A DNA stretch of 64,000 bases from Aphidius gifuensis (lineage: Eukaryota; Arthropoda; Insecta; Hymenoptera; Braconidae). The stretch lies in contig NC_057790.1 in the NCBI RefSeq assembly GCF_014905175.1, positions 20,114,469 through 20,178,468 on the forward strand. The letters run 5' to 3'. Shown one piece after another: positions 25,526 through 35,973 of the stretch. Position 1 is the stretch's first letter. Each line of letters begins with the position of its first letter. A program made the translations under genes and the position numbers. The notes under the pieces are model-generated. The model saw only the letters and a list, made by a program, of their open reading frames with translations, had not been told where the DNA came from and searched no databases.

Positions 25526-26197
25526 ATGCAATCGGGCAACAATACAGATATTAATCATCAAAATTTAGGAAATTTGCAATCAGTTGGACCAAGAAGTCAA
25601 AGCACAATGAATATGTCTAATAATAATATCAGTGAACCTGGACAACAGTCTCAACAACAAACAAATCAACAAAATTCAATGAAAAATCAACAGTCTTCTT
25701 CCTCCAGCAGCGAAACACCTCAGGTAAAAAAAAAAAAACAGAAAAACAAATTATTTATTAATTGTCATATTGAATATAATATAATTTTTAAATTTACAGT
25801 TTTTATCAAAAGCAAGACTCCAAGAATTAGTTAAAGAAATTGATCCAATTGAACAACTTGATGAAGACGTTGAAGAAATGTTGCTCCAACTTGCTGATGA
25901 TTTTGTTGAAACAACAGTTAATGCAGCATGTTTACTAGCAAAACATCGACATGCAAATTCAGTTGAAGTTAAAGATGTACAATTACATCTTGGTAAATAA
26001 AATTATCTAGACTATATTAATAATCATTTTTAATTACAAAAACTAATGTTTTTATTTTTTTTATTTTAGAACGTAATTGGAATATGTGGATTCCAGGTTT
26101 TGGTACTGATGAAGTAAGACCTTACAAACGTTCAACAGTCACTGAAGCACATAAACAACGTCTAGCACTTATTAGAAAATCAGTTAAAAAATATTAA
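25526..26197 (+). CDS. Taf12: TAF12, TFIID/SAGA histone-fold subunit
   Basis: Histone-fold subunit that pairs with TAF4 in TFIID and with ADA1-type proteins in SAGA. Exons 25526-25723, 25800-25992 and 26070-26197 give a 172-aa protein. The N-terminal 66 residues are Gln/Ser/Asn-rich and disordered. The histone fold fills exons 2 and 3: LQELVKEIDPIEQLDEDVEE, LQLADDFVETTVNAACLLA, VEVKDVQLHLERNWNMWIPG and a TEAHKQRLALIRKSVKK tail. These match the strongly conserved TAF12 core almost residue for residue, so identification is secure. The gene lies alone on the plus strand after a repeat-rich gap. Confidence 0.97.
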
Positions 26198-26771
26198 ATA
26201 TATCAAGGATAATTCTTTAAATATTTTCAAAAACTTTATAATAATAAAAAAATATATAATTAACTAATATTTCAACTCATTGACATTAACAAAAATATTT
26301 TTCATTAATTTATTTATGAAAATATTATTATTATTATTATTATTCTACAAGATAATTTCATTTATTAATTTATCAAAGTTAGAAAAACATAAATATTAAT
26401 TGACTATTAAAAAAAAAAAAAGAAACATTAACAACAATTTTTATTTGAATAATATTTTTATTATTGAGTAGTGTTCATTTTCAAGTATAAGTGTAGTTAT
26501 TAAGAAAATTTTTAGATAAAATATTATGTGTAAAATATATTATTTTTAAGTATAGACCGTAAGTCGATGGCACTTTGTTACAAAAATACCGATAAATACG
26601 TTTTTTTTTTTATATATATATAATTGATTAATTAATAATTATATTTAGAATAATAAAAAAAAAGATAAATTATTGTTTAAAAACAAATTAAAATAAACAT
26701 TTTTATCATTAAATTAGTATTTGTTTTTTGTGAAACTATATAGTGTAATTATTATAAAATTATTTATCTTT
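26198..26771. other. 3' UTR gap between TAF12 (+) and the DRAM-associated frame (-)
   Basis: AT-rich, with TAT/TTA repeats and several AATAAA words. It should hold both 3' UTRs. Nothing else seen. Confidence 0.55.
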
Positions 26772-28136
26772 TTAATCAGATATTCTGTATTTATCAAAAC
26801 CAACTGATTTAAATGTGTCTTCAACAATATCTGCTAGACATCTAACAGCTTGAAGAAGTGCTGCAAGTAATATAGAAAATGATAATGACAATAATTTACT
26901 TGGTATCAATGCCCGATCATTATTATCATCTAATAAATTGATTTTATCATTATTATTATTAATAATTTGACTATTATCAATATTACCAACTGATACATCA
27001 TCATCATCATCAACACCATCATCATTTTCATCGTGATTTTTAGTATCTATATTAATTAACTTTTTATCAAATTTAAAATGTTTTTTAAATTTCGATTTTA
27101 ATATATTTTTATAATCATTAAATTTATAATTATAATTTAAATTATTTTTTTTAGTTGATGAATCATCAGGTTTAATAATATTTGATGATTTTAAAGAACT
27201 TATTTTACGACGTTTTACATCACATGAAATTTCATCATTTGAATTTTTTCTTCGACGATTTTTAAATATTGAATTTATTGGTATTTTAATGTTGCTATTA
27301 ATTATATTATTGTTATTATTTATTGGTAAATTAATTTCTTCATTATTATTGTTATTTTGGGTTGAAGAATTATGTGATGATTTAATATTTATATTACAGT
27401 CAATGTCATTATTTAACTTTGTTTTATTGACATTTTTATTTGTAATAATATTATTTATTGATTCATTAATGATTGTTGGTAATTCATAATTATTTATTAA
27501 TTTATTTAATTGTGAATTTTCAATGTGCTGAGGACACAATAAATTATTTTCAATACACAATAGGCTTTCTTGAATTTTTAATAGGCACTCTTCAATATCA
27601 TAGGCACTATTTTGTTCATTTAAATTATTCATAGCATCATCATCGTCATCATCACTATCATCATCACAATTATTATTTTCTTTTAAAAATGTCATTATAT
27701 TATTTAATTTATCACTTTTTTTATTAATATTATTAATTTTATCATTGTTTGCTATTAAATTATCATCATTTTTTACATTTTCATTTATTTCTTTGATTGT
27801 TGTTGTTGTTGTTTTAATATTTTCATCAAAATCATTTATTAAAAATTCTAATTCTTCATCATCATCAGTTAATTCAGATGTTATTTTAAATTTACTTGTT
27901 TTATTTAATATTTTTCTTAAATTTTCATCAACTGGATTGTTAAATGTTTTGTAAATTGTTGATTTACAATTGGCTGATGATGAATTTATAGAATCATTTG
28001 ATTGTATTATCATTGAATTTAATAATCTTGCTGATTCTGATATACATGGTTCACTTGTTTCAATTTGTATTGTTGATTGTGTTGATGATGAATTTGTAAA
28101 TAAATTGACGTAACCATTGGCACGTCGAGAAAATGA
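26772..28136 (-). CDS. 454-codon open frame directly behind the DRAM stop codon
   Basis: After the TGA at 28139-28137 the same frame stays open for 454 codons to a stop at 26772. The first 41 codons (SFSRRANGYVNLFTNSSSTQ, later SEPCISESARLLNS) precede the first Met at 28013; from that Met the product is 413 aa. The middle is Asn/Asp-rich and low-complexity. It also holds a basic patch (IFKNRRRKNS, VKRRKIS) and a conserved-looking C-terminus, LLSLSFSILLAALLQAVRCL then ADIVEDTFKSVGFDKYRISD. ESARLL fits the [DE]xxxLL lysosomal sorting pattern, apt for DRAM. Options are a stop-readthrough extension, a recent nonsense change, a sequencing error, or a separate downstream cistron. I do not recognise the domain. 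Confidence 0.45.
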   Translation of the reverse strand, partial: SFSRRANGYVNLFTNSSSTQSTIQIETSEPCISESARLLNSMIIQSNDSINSSSANCKSTIYKTFNNPVDENLRKILNKTSKFKITSELTDDDEELEFLINDFDENIKTTTTTIKEINENVKNDDNLIANNDKINNINKKSDKLNNIMTFLKENNNCDDDSDDDDDDAMNNLNEQNSAYDIEECLLKIQESLLCIENNLLCPQHIENSQLNKLINNYELPTIINESINNIITNKNVNKTKLNNDIDCNINIKSSHNSSTQNNNNNEEINLPINNNNNIINSNIKIPINSIFKNRRRKNSNDEISCDVKRRKISSLKSSNIIKPDDSSTKKNNLNYNYKFNDYKNILKSKFKKHFKFDKKLINIDTKNHDENDDGVDDDDDVSVGNIDNSQIINNNNDKINLLDDNNDRALIPSKLLSLSFSILLAALLQAVRCLADIVEDTFKSVGFDKYRISD

Positions 28137-29422
28137 TCAAGTACTTCTTGTTGGTGAATTCATTGTCCCTGAATTTGCATCAAATACTGAATAATTTTTT
28201 TTTGCATAATCAACCTTGAATGTTACCTTAAAAAAATATCATATATGTATATTTAAATATACAAATATATTATTGTGTAATGTTTTTTTTTCAATTAAAA
28301 AAAATTATTTTCTTTTATTTACCTTGGGAAAGGTCAATTGAAGTTCACGAAATTCATTTGTAAATGAAATAATATAAATACAAATAGCAACTGCACATGA
28401 CCATTCACTAATTGTACTAATTAAATGATATGTCCATCCACCATCAAATTTAGTCCATTTTTTAATATCTTTACCTGTTAAAAAAAAAAAAAGTATAAAA
28501 AATAAAATTATAACTTAGTTATTTATCAATAAATAAATCAATCATTTTCTTATCACTAAATATTTATGACTATTTACAAATATGATTAATGATAATTACC
28601 AGTAAATTCTTTAGCTGATAATGCAGCTGTAATGAAAACAGTAAAGAAACATATTGTACAAAATATTGATAATATTATTCTCAATTTAACTGTTGATGAT
28701 GAACAGCCATTTGGTTGAATACGCCATGAACATGCACTCTAAATTAAAAAAAAAAAGAAAAACACATACAAATTATTGAATTAAAATTGATTAACTAAAT
28801 TTTATATATACCTGAAGAATAATATATAAACTTGCACCACCAAAACATAAAACAGCACCAATTAAATGTACAGTTAACATTGATGTTTCTTGAAAATTAG
28901 CAACCATTGTCATTCCAAGTGTTGATATCATACCAATTATACATGATATAAAATTTAATTTTCTCCAATATGATGAATATTGATATGACACTAATATTTC
29001 TTTAACTTGTGCATATCTTACAAACACAATCATTGACACTAAAATTAAATAAACACAGAAATAATTATTACAATTTTAAAGCTATTAATAAAATATAATT
29101 GAGTAATTATTTACTTAGAATAGCAGTCATATTTAGTAATTGTCCAAATATACAACTTTCTGGTGGTGTTGTACCAGTATCAGAAATATATGGAAAAAAT
29201 AATACAACATGATCTTGATTAACTGCAACAGCTAATCTACATTATTTAAAAAAAAAAAAAAAATAGCTAGTTATTATTTATTTATTAATAGATGAATTAT
29301 ATATTTTTATTTAAAAAAAATTAATGAAAATTTGATACTTACGTTATTATGAATACAGTGGGTAATCCAATTGCCATTAAAATTGATAAATAATGTAAAT
29401 TACCAATCGTTGATTTAGTCAT
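28137..29422 (-). CDS. DRAM-like autophagy modulator (Frag1/DRAM/Sfk1 family)
   Basis: Multi-span lysosomal membrane protein of the DNA damage-regulated autophagy modulator family. Six exons (29422-29343, 29236-29115, 29038-28812, 28738-28600, 28474-28323, 28226-28137) agree in phase and give 269 aa, the usual length. Diagnostic stretches are FFPYISDTGTTPPESCIFGQ, RYAQVKEIL, LGMTMVANFQETSMLTVHLI and, near the end, HLISTISEWSCAVAICIYII. TM segments include LSILMAIGLPTVFIIT at the N-terminus and the helix in exon 4 (IILSIFCTICFFTVFITAAL). The acceptor of the last exon is TTTTAAG. The protein stops at TGA 28139-28137, but the frame continues open behind it. Insect members are usually a single DRAM2-like gene, so I give no symbol. 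Confidence 0.92.
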
Positions 29423-30642
29423 GATGTTTAATTTTGATGATAACTTGAAAAATTATTATTATCACACCTGTATGTGGCTAAAGCACAAAGTCAACTGATG
29501 TCTTTGACGTTAAAGTCAGAGCTCATAACTTTTTTTTATCATTTCATTTACGTTTGTATTTTTTTTTTTTTTTACATAGACATTGCGTTGTGTTTATTTT
29601 TCAAGATCAACACCACCACCATCACTACATACCACCAACACAAACTTGTGCTAAATAATCAAATCTCCAAATTTATTTTATTTTATTATTATCAAGTAAA
29701 AAATATCTATCATTTTTTAGCTATCTATTGCTGTATTGATGACTCATACATTAACATTATTTCTGGTAAAAAAAAAAAATTATTTGCTGATAAATTTTGT
29801 GTTTTTTTTTGGTATGAATAACACAAGAGTTATGATAAGATATTTTATTTTCATCAGAGTGATAAGAGTGAGGAAGATTTTATCTAAATTATTAAATAAA
29901 TTTTTTTTCTTTTATTTTTATTTGATTAATTGGAGATTTGATATTTAATATATACTTACTGATTTGTGTAATTTTTTTTTGTTGAGGTTTAATTGCTAAT
30001 AATGATTTTTTTATGTTAAAATTTTAGCTCTTTAAATTGCCAAGGTCATAGTTGATTTATTTGAACACCTTCTTGATTGCTATATGTACGACGACCTACA
30101 CCACCCATGTAAAATCGAAACATGATCATGACATTGGTGTATATGTCTCGAAACGTTAAACTAATATTTTTAATATAATATATTTATTATTTTATGAAAA
30201 ATTATTTTTTCATTTTTTTTTTAATAGCACTTTATGGAGATGATGAGGGAATTTTTTTTTTTAAATTAAAATTATTTTTAAAAATTTAATTTATATCTAA
30301 AAATATAACTTATGTTGATAAAGTCTCAGTAAATATTTATTTTCGCAATGTACAATGGGCGATTTGGGAGTTGTTCACGCTGGCGCAATAGAAAGTACTA
30401 TATATATTAAAAATTTAAGTGGTATATTGGATTTACGAAAAAAAAAAAAAAATATTAGTAAATTTTATTCAAAACTTAACATTAAAAAAATAAATAAACA
30501 AATAAAAATCAGGTTTTTTAAAGAAAAAAAATTAACAAATTTTTAATATTATTATTTTATTTTTATTATTTAAAATAAAAAATCAAATACATTTGTGTTT
30601 AATTTATGAAAAAAATTTGATTGAATTTATTTTTTATTCCAA
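29423..30642. other. intergenic gap between DRAM and serpin
   Basis: Mostly AT-rich. A GC-enriched island at about 30040-30160 holds a 27-codon minus-strand frame (30129-30046, MIMFRFYMGGVGRRTYSNQE and onwards) preceded by an acceptor-like AAAATATTAG at about 30170. It could be an upstream exon or uORF of the DRAM transcript. A second island at 30340-30420 contains a GCGCAAT word (30383-30389). Neither is convincing as a gene. Confidence 0.4.
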
Positions 30643-32517
30643 TTATGGTTTGCTAACACGACCAGTAAAAACAATAAAATTTCTAGTTGTAATAACAACA
30701 AGAAAAGGACGATTTACTTTGACTTTTTTGATACGACGTTTTGGTTTTTTATTAATGTAATTGGCTAGAAAAATAAATTCAAATATATTAGATTTATAAA
30801 AATTTATAAAATATTTATAAATAATATAAAATAAGAAAAAAATTAAAATAAAATATACCACTATGAGATCCATAACCAGAGCCATTTTCATCAACCTCAA
30901 TAGTTGTTTTTTGTATAATTTTATCAATGATTAAATTTTTATCTTGACTAATACCACTAAAATTAGCATTAGTTGTAAATGCATCATTTACACCCATCTA
31001 ACAATAAAAAATAAAAACAAAAGAAAATTAATTTATCATAATCATTTAGATACATTTAAATATTCATTAAATTTTTTCATAATATACGTGCCTTTTCCAA
31101 GTGTTTTTTATAATCAATTTTTGTATCAAGTTTGAATTTTGGTAACAGCAACTGAATTTCTGTTAGTTGATTATCATAACCAGGATCAATTAAAGTTGTG
31201 AAATTTATTTTATCAATATTATCTTCAATGTGTTTTAATCCTTCAATTTTATTTGGAATAATAATAAACATAGATACTTGTTCATAGTCGTCATTTATCT
31301 ATTGCAAAAATATATTAAAAATTATTATTATTATTTTTTCTTTCACATGTATTTTATTGAAATATATGTTTTATCTTACTCTATAAAAAAGTTGAATTAT
31401 TCGAGCATCTAAATCTTTATTTTTTACTATTAAAAACCAGTCCCATAATTTCATAGTTGGTACATGAATTTTTGATGTATTATTTAGATAAAATAATTTT
31501 GATGATGTATATTCTGGTCTAAATCTATTTTGCCATTCTGCTTCAAAATGATTAACGTTTATGAGAAATATACTATCGTTTTTTTTAATATCATCTGCAA
31601 TATATTAATCAGTTTAATATTGTATTATACATATTACTATCAACAACAGCAATAATAATATAATGTACAAACCAGGTTTAAACAAATCCATATCACGTTT
31701 AGTTTTCTGATAAATAAACCATTTAATAATGGAAGTTGCATCTCGACTATTTTCAAAGTTTATTTGATTGACATTTGAGTTTTTAAAGTTTGATTTCAAT
31801 TTGATATTTTGATTAATGAATATCATGCTTTGTAAATTTAATACACTGTCCAATTTCTAAAACAAAAAAAAAAAAAATATTTATCATCATTTTTTACATT
31901 TTTTATATATATATTTTTTTTATTAATTGATAATTTTTACCGTCATAAAATCTGAAGTATAATTGTTCAAGTTATCTGTCAGATTTTCCATATGTAAAAA
32001 TTTTTGTAATTCTGATCGTGTTTCACCACCTGCTCCAAAAGCAGTCATTGCTAAAAGTTGTGAGATGCCTAATGGTAAAAAGACAAAATTATCTGGTTCA
32101 TTTTTCAATGCAACCTGAAATTTTATATATTGATATTATTATTATTATAATGATATTAGAATTTAATTCTAGTTTTTAATATGATTTATATTACCTTGAA
32201 AAAATCCAAAGACACTTGATTCAATGAATCAACAATGGCACTCGAGGGTGTTGCATTGATCCAGCCATAAGGTCCAAAACAAACAGCAACAATCACGAGT
32301 GATATAGTTGCTGTAATAATAATTTAAATAAATAATAATTAATATTTTAATTTACCAGTTTACAAAATTAATTGTAAAAATAAAAAAATTAGTAATCAAC
32401 ATGTTATCGTATAAATTTACACAAAAAAAAAAAATCAAAGTAATAAAATTGTGTTTTATATTATATTTAAAAATTAAAATTACATTTATTTAATTAATTA
32501 TACTTACGTAATTTCAT
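30643..32517 (-). CDS. secreted serpin with atypical hinge
   Basis: Serpin-fold protein, normally a suicide inhibitor of serine proteases in haemolymph. Eight exons (32517-32508, 32310-32195, 32114-31941, 31856-31673, 31594-31380, 31298-31092, 30997-30859, 30764-30643) give 388 aa, a normal length. The start MKLPTISLVIVAVCFGPYGW is a signal peptide. Serpin landmarks are NFVFLPLGISQLLAMTAFGA, HVPTMKLW, EKMGVNDAFTTNANFSGIS and C-terminal VNRPFLVVITTRNFIVFTGR. The intron after 31092 fits only with a GC donor (AAG|GCACGT). The hinge reads EVDENGSGYGSHSG instead of the usual Ala-rich run, and the loop is very basic (KKPKRRIKKVK). Either may abolish inhibition or alter specificity. Confidence 0.92.
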
Positions 32518-33063
32518 TTTGAACCAATTAAAAACTTGAAAAGTATATAAACTAATTTTCCAAAGTAAATTTAAATAAAAAATATATGAGATAGTCAACC
32601 AATTAGCAGCGGATCGGTGGCTGACTTGAGAGTGATTTTTTTTTTCTAAACAGTTCAGCTATATATACGATTTTTCAAACAAGTTTTTGATTAACTACCT
32701 GGGTCAATCATATAATTAACGAAATTTAAATATAGAAAAAAGGAAAAACCCGTTGTTAATGATAAAAACACGATAATAATTTGATGATAATGACTTATAA
32801 AATTAATAATAGATGTTTGCACTTTAATACTTTCGATATTTAAATCAATTTAAAATAAATATATATATATATTTTTTTATAACGTTTAACTCATCAACTT
32901 GAAACTATTATTATTAATTCGGTTGTAAAAACAAATATAAAAACTATGTAAAAATTCACCAAAAAAATTAAATTGATATATCAATAAATATAAAATCAAA
33001 GAATTTAAATATCAAAAAGACAATTTTATTAAAATTATTTACAATTTTCTAGGACAATTACAT
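32518..33063. other. upstream region of the serpin gene
   Basis: AT-rich; it presumably carries the serpin promoter and the 3' UTR of the next minus-strand gene. A TATA-like TATATATACG occurs near 32660. No coding content. Confidence 0.5.
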
Positions 33064-33842
33064 TTATTGTTTTTTTAAATTCATTAAATTATGTGTTATC
33101 AATGGTTGAAACACAGTGTTTCCTGGTAAAAGACGATCAATTGGAATAGTAACATTTTTTCCATCAACATCAATAACAAATTCATTTTGTTTTCTTTCAA
33201 TAATTTTAAATGGTCCTTCAATAAAAGGACGTATTTTATTATTTTCGTCAAGTAAATTTTTATCAAATGGAATATCTTCACTTATCACCAGAGCTTCTCC
33301 AACATTTGCAAAATCATCAATTGTTAATGATTGTTTTTTAGGCTCAGTATTTTCCTCATCAAAATGATATTTAGATCCCTCTAGCCAATATGGTTCACGT
33401 GTTGGATAATACTGTTTCCATATAATAACTCCAGCAAATACTACATAAAAATAAATAAATAAAATTATTAGAAAACTATAGGTATACATTGATTTATATT
33501 TATGATAATAATAAAAATTAATTTACCATTTACAGCAACAGTAATTATTGTAAATAAACTTTTTTGAAATCTTGTTTTTTTGTTCCACCATGATAAAATA
33601 ACTTCATCAATATTTTTGATAAAACGAAATTGTGAATTTAATGATGAAATACTATTTAAATTTTTCGTAGTATGTAATTGATTTTTTTTTATTAAATTAA
33701 GCTGTCCACGTGGTACTTGTTGGATAGATTTTTTTAATACATTTTGACAAGAATAACTTTTAACTATTGATAAATTATTTTTATTATTTAATTTTTGTAA
33801 TTTATAAAATACTGTTGAATTTTTGTATATATTTTTAAACAT
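33064..33842 (-). CDS. unknown mitochondrial-type membrane protein with integrase-like tail
   Basis: Two exons, 33842-33527 and 33440-33064, join in phase 1 to give 230 aa. The first 60 residues have no Asp or Glu and many Lys, Asn and Ser (MFKNIYKNSTVFYKLQKLNN start), as in a mitochondrial presequence. WWNKKTRFQKSLFTIITVAV leads into one TM helix continuing NVFAGVIIWKQ. The C-terminal third reads EGPFKIIERKQNEFVIDVDG then IPIDRLLPG. That is the pattern of the small SH3-like C-terminal domain of retrotransposon integrases (GP[YF]K+..R......DIDGK...+.IDRLKP). No protease, RT or catalytic integrase residues are present. It could be a host gene that captured an element fragment, or chance resemblance. 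Function unknown. Confidence 0.65.
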
Positions 33843-34169
33843 TTTTATTTAATTTATTTAACTTTTTTAAGATCTAAAAAACAACTTGTATGTCAGGTGA
33901 ATATAAAAGTGATTTTTTTTTTTTTTTTACACAACACGTTGGTTTGTCAGATAATGCTAGGTTATACACCTCCATCTTACTGTCGAAATTTGTACTCCTT
34001 TTGCAACACACACACACAACTTTTCCATGTTAACAAAATGCCGGAATAATAATAAATAACCTCCAGTAAGTCAATAAATATTAAACAATTTTAACAATAT
34101 AAATAATAATTGTTTATAAATAAAAAAAAACAACAACAACAAAAACAATAACATCAACTGTCAACAAAA
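33843..34169. promoter_or_regulatory. short bidirectional gap upstream of DAP3
   Basis: The start codons of the minus-strand 33842 gene and plus-strand DAP3 are 327 bp apart and diverge. The gap holds T runs, a (CA)n stretch near 34008-34018 and a GC-richer block near 33940-34045. Shared promoter function is inferred from spacing. Both products look mitochondrial. Confidence 0.4.
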
Positions 34170-35724
34170 ATGATGTCAACACGTGAGTTTTACAAATAAA
34201 TAATCATGAATATTAATGTAAGGGTTAACAATTGCTTATTAAATTGTTTTTTGATATTTAGAGAATTTATTGAGACGAGGAGGTCTAGGATTATTACGAA
34301 GATACACAACAATTGCTGAACCAGCTGCTGTACAAGATATACAAATTGATCATTTTCGAACAAATGAAACAAATCCAATAAATCATGATAAAAAACATCT
34401 AAATAGATTTTATAAATTGCCAAATCAAGTACGACAAAAGCTATTTCAACACGGTGGTTTACCACAGAATTTACTATCACAATTTGATACATTTTTTGAA
34501 AATTGTATTCTCATTAGAGAACCAGCATTAGAAATAATTTCATATCTAAAAGCAACTGATTATTCTAGACCAGTCAATAGATATGTCTTGTGTAAATATA
34601 CAAAAGAAAAAATTTTATAAACACATGAATAATTAAACGTTATATAAATTGATAATTAAATTTATTATTTTAGATGGTGAAAATGGAACTGGTAAAACAT
34701 TAACAATGGCACATGTAATGCATTATGGACTTGAGACAAAAAAAATTATAATTCATACTGGTTGGAGTAAGTTGTCATTGTATTTTTTATTTTTTTGGAT
34801 TAATTATTGTTTTTATTTAAGATAATTATTATTTTTTGCAGTACCTGATTGGTTTAGAAGACCAAAAGAAATTGTATTGTCAACAAAAAAACAGGGTTTT
34901 TATGATTTACCAGTTGATGCTGCTGCATTTTTGGTTCATTTTAAACATCAAAATTCAGAGCTACTTGCTGAACTTGATGTAAGTTTAATCCAAATTTGAT
35001 GAATTATTTTAAATGTTGTATTTTAATTGTTGTTTATTTTTTTATTTAGTTGAGACTGTCAAAAGATTATGAATGGAGTTCACGTGAACAAAATCCAAAA
35101 GGTTCACCACTCATTGATTTGATTGATCTTGGTATAACTAGAATAAAATTTTCATGTGATATTGTTGATGCAGTTGTTGATGAATTAAAAATATTAAGCT
35201 CAAAAGGACAATGTAGTTGTCTTGTTTTTATTGATGGTTTTAATTCACTTTTTGGTACATCAACTGAGCTAAGAGTTGAAAATCGTAAACTTGTTTATCC
35301 ATATCAAGTAACATTAACTGATACATTATTAAAATTAACAAAATATGATTGGTCAAATGGAGCAGTAATATTGACACTTGATAAACTTGCTGTTGATGTA
35401 AGTTATTTATAAATTGAATTTTATTTATTTATTTATTAAAGCTATTTAATATATATTTTTTATCTTTTTTTTTTTTTTTCATAGAGAAAAGCAGCTGAAT
35501 CTCATTATCCACATTATTTACTTGGTAAAGAAGGCTTTGAACATCTTGATCCATTTTTACCAATTCAAGTTAATGATTACAGTAATGAAGAATTTGAAAA
35601 TGTCATGGATTATTACAGAGATAGAAAATGGATTAGAAATGTTACTGAAAATGGACAAAAAGAACTTGAATTAGTATCAAATAAAAATCCATATTTATTA
35701 ATGAAATTTACTGGTCCATTGTAA
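34170..35724 (+). CDS. mRpS29: DAP3 / mitochondrial ribosomal protein S29
   Basis: GTP-binding protein of the mitochondrial small ribosomal subunit. Six exons (34170-34182, 34262-34591, 34674-34766, 34842-34978, 35050-35397, 35485-35724) give 386 aa, typical for the family. The start ATGATG sits in a 13-base first exon, and the N-terminus is basic and presequence-like. The P-loop GENGTGKT falls near residues 116-123. Other DAP3 marks are LRRYTTIAEPAAV, FYKLPNQVRQKLFQHGGLPQ, VPDWFRRP written here as IPDWFRRP, QGFYDLPVDAAAFL and CLVFIDGFNSLFG. The C-terminus is HYPHYLLGKEGFEHLDPFLP and LLMKFTGPL. All splice phases agree. It converges on the p62 gene. Confidence 0.96.
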
Positions 35725-35973
35725 ACAAAATAATAAACAATTAATATGCTTTCAATACAACGTTTGTTTTTTTTTTTTTATTAAACATCAAGATATTTTT
35801 GAAACAACAAGTATACATTTTAAATATTTAATTTACCCTCTACCAAGACAAATGATTATATATTCATTTTTTTTAAATTGGACAAGTGGAATGCAGGACA
35901 TATATGTGAGATAAAGTTTATATAGATTGATACATTATATAAATATCAATTATTGTTTTTTTTATAATAATAT

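Noticed and set aside
28137..28139. Selenocysteine reading of the TGA
   Set aside because: No Cys-equivalent active site is expected there in DRAM proteins, and I see no obvious SECIS-type hairpin; hymenopterans are thought to lack the selenoprotein machinery.
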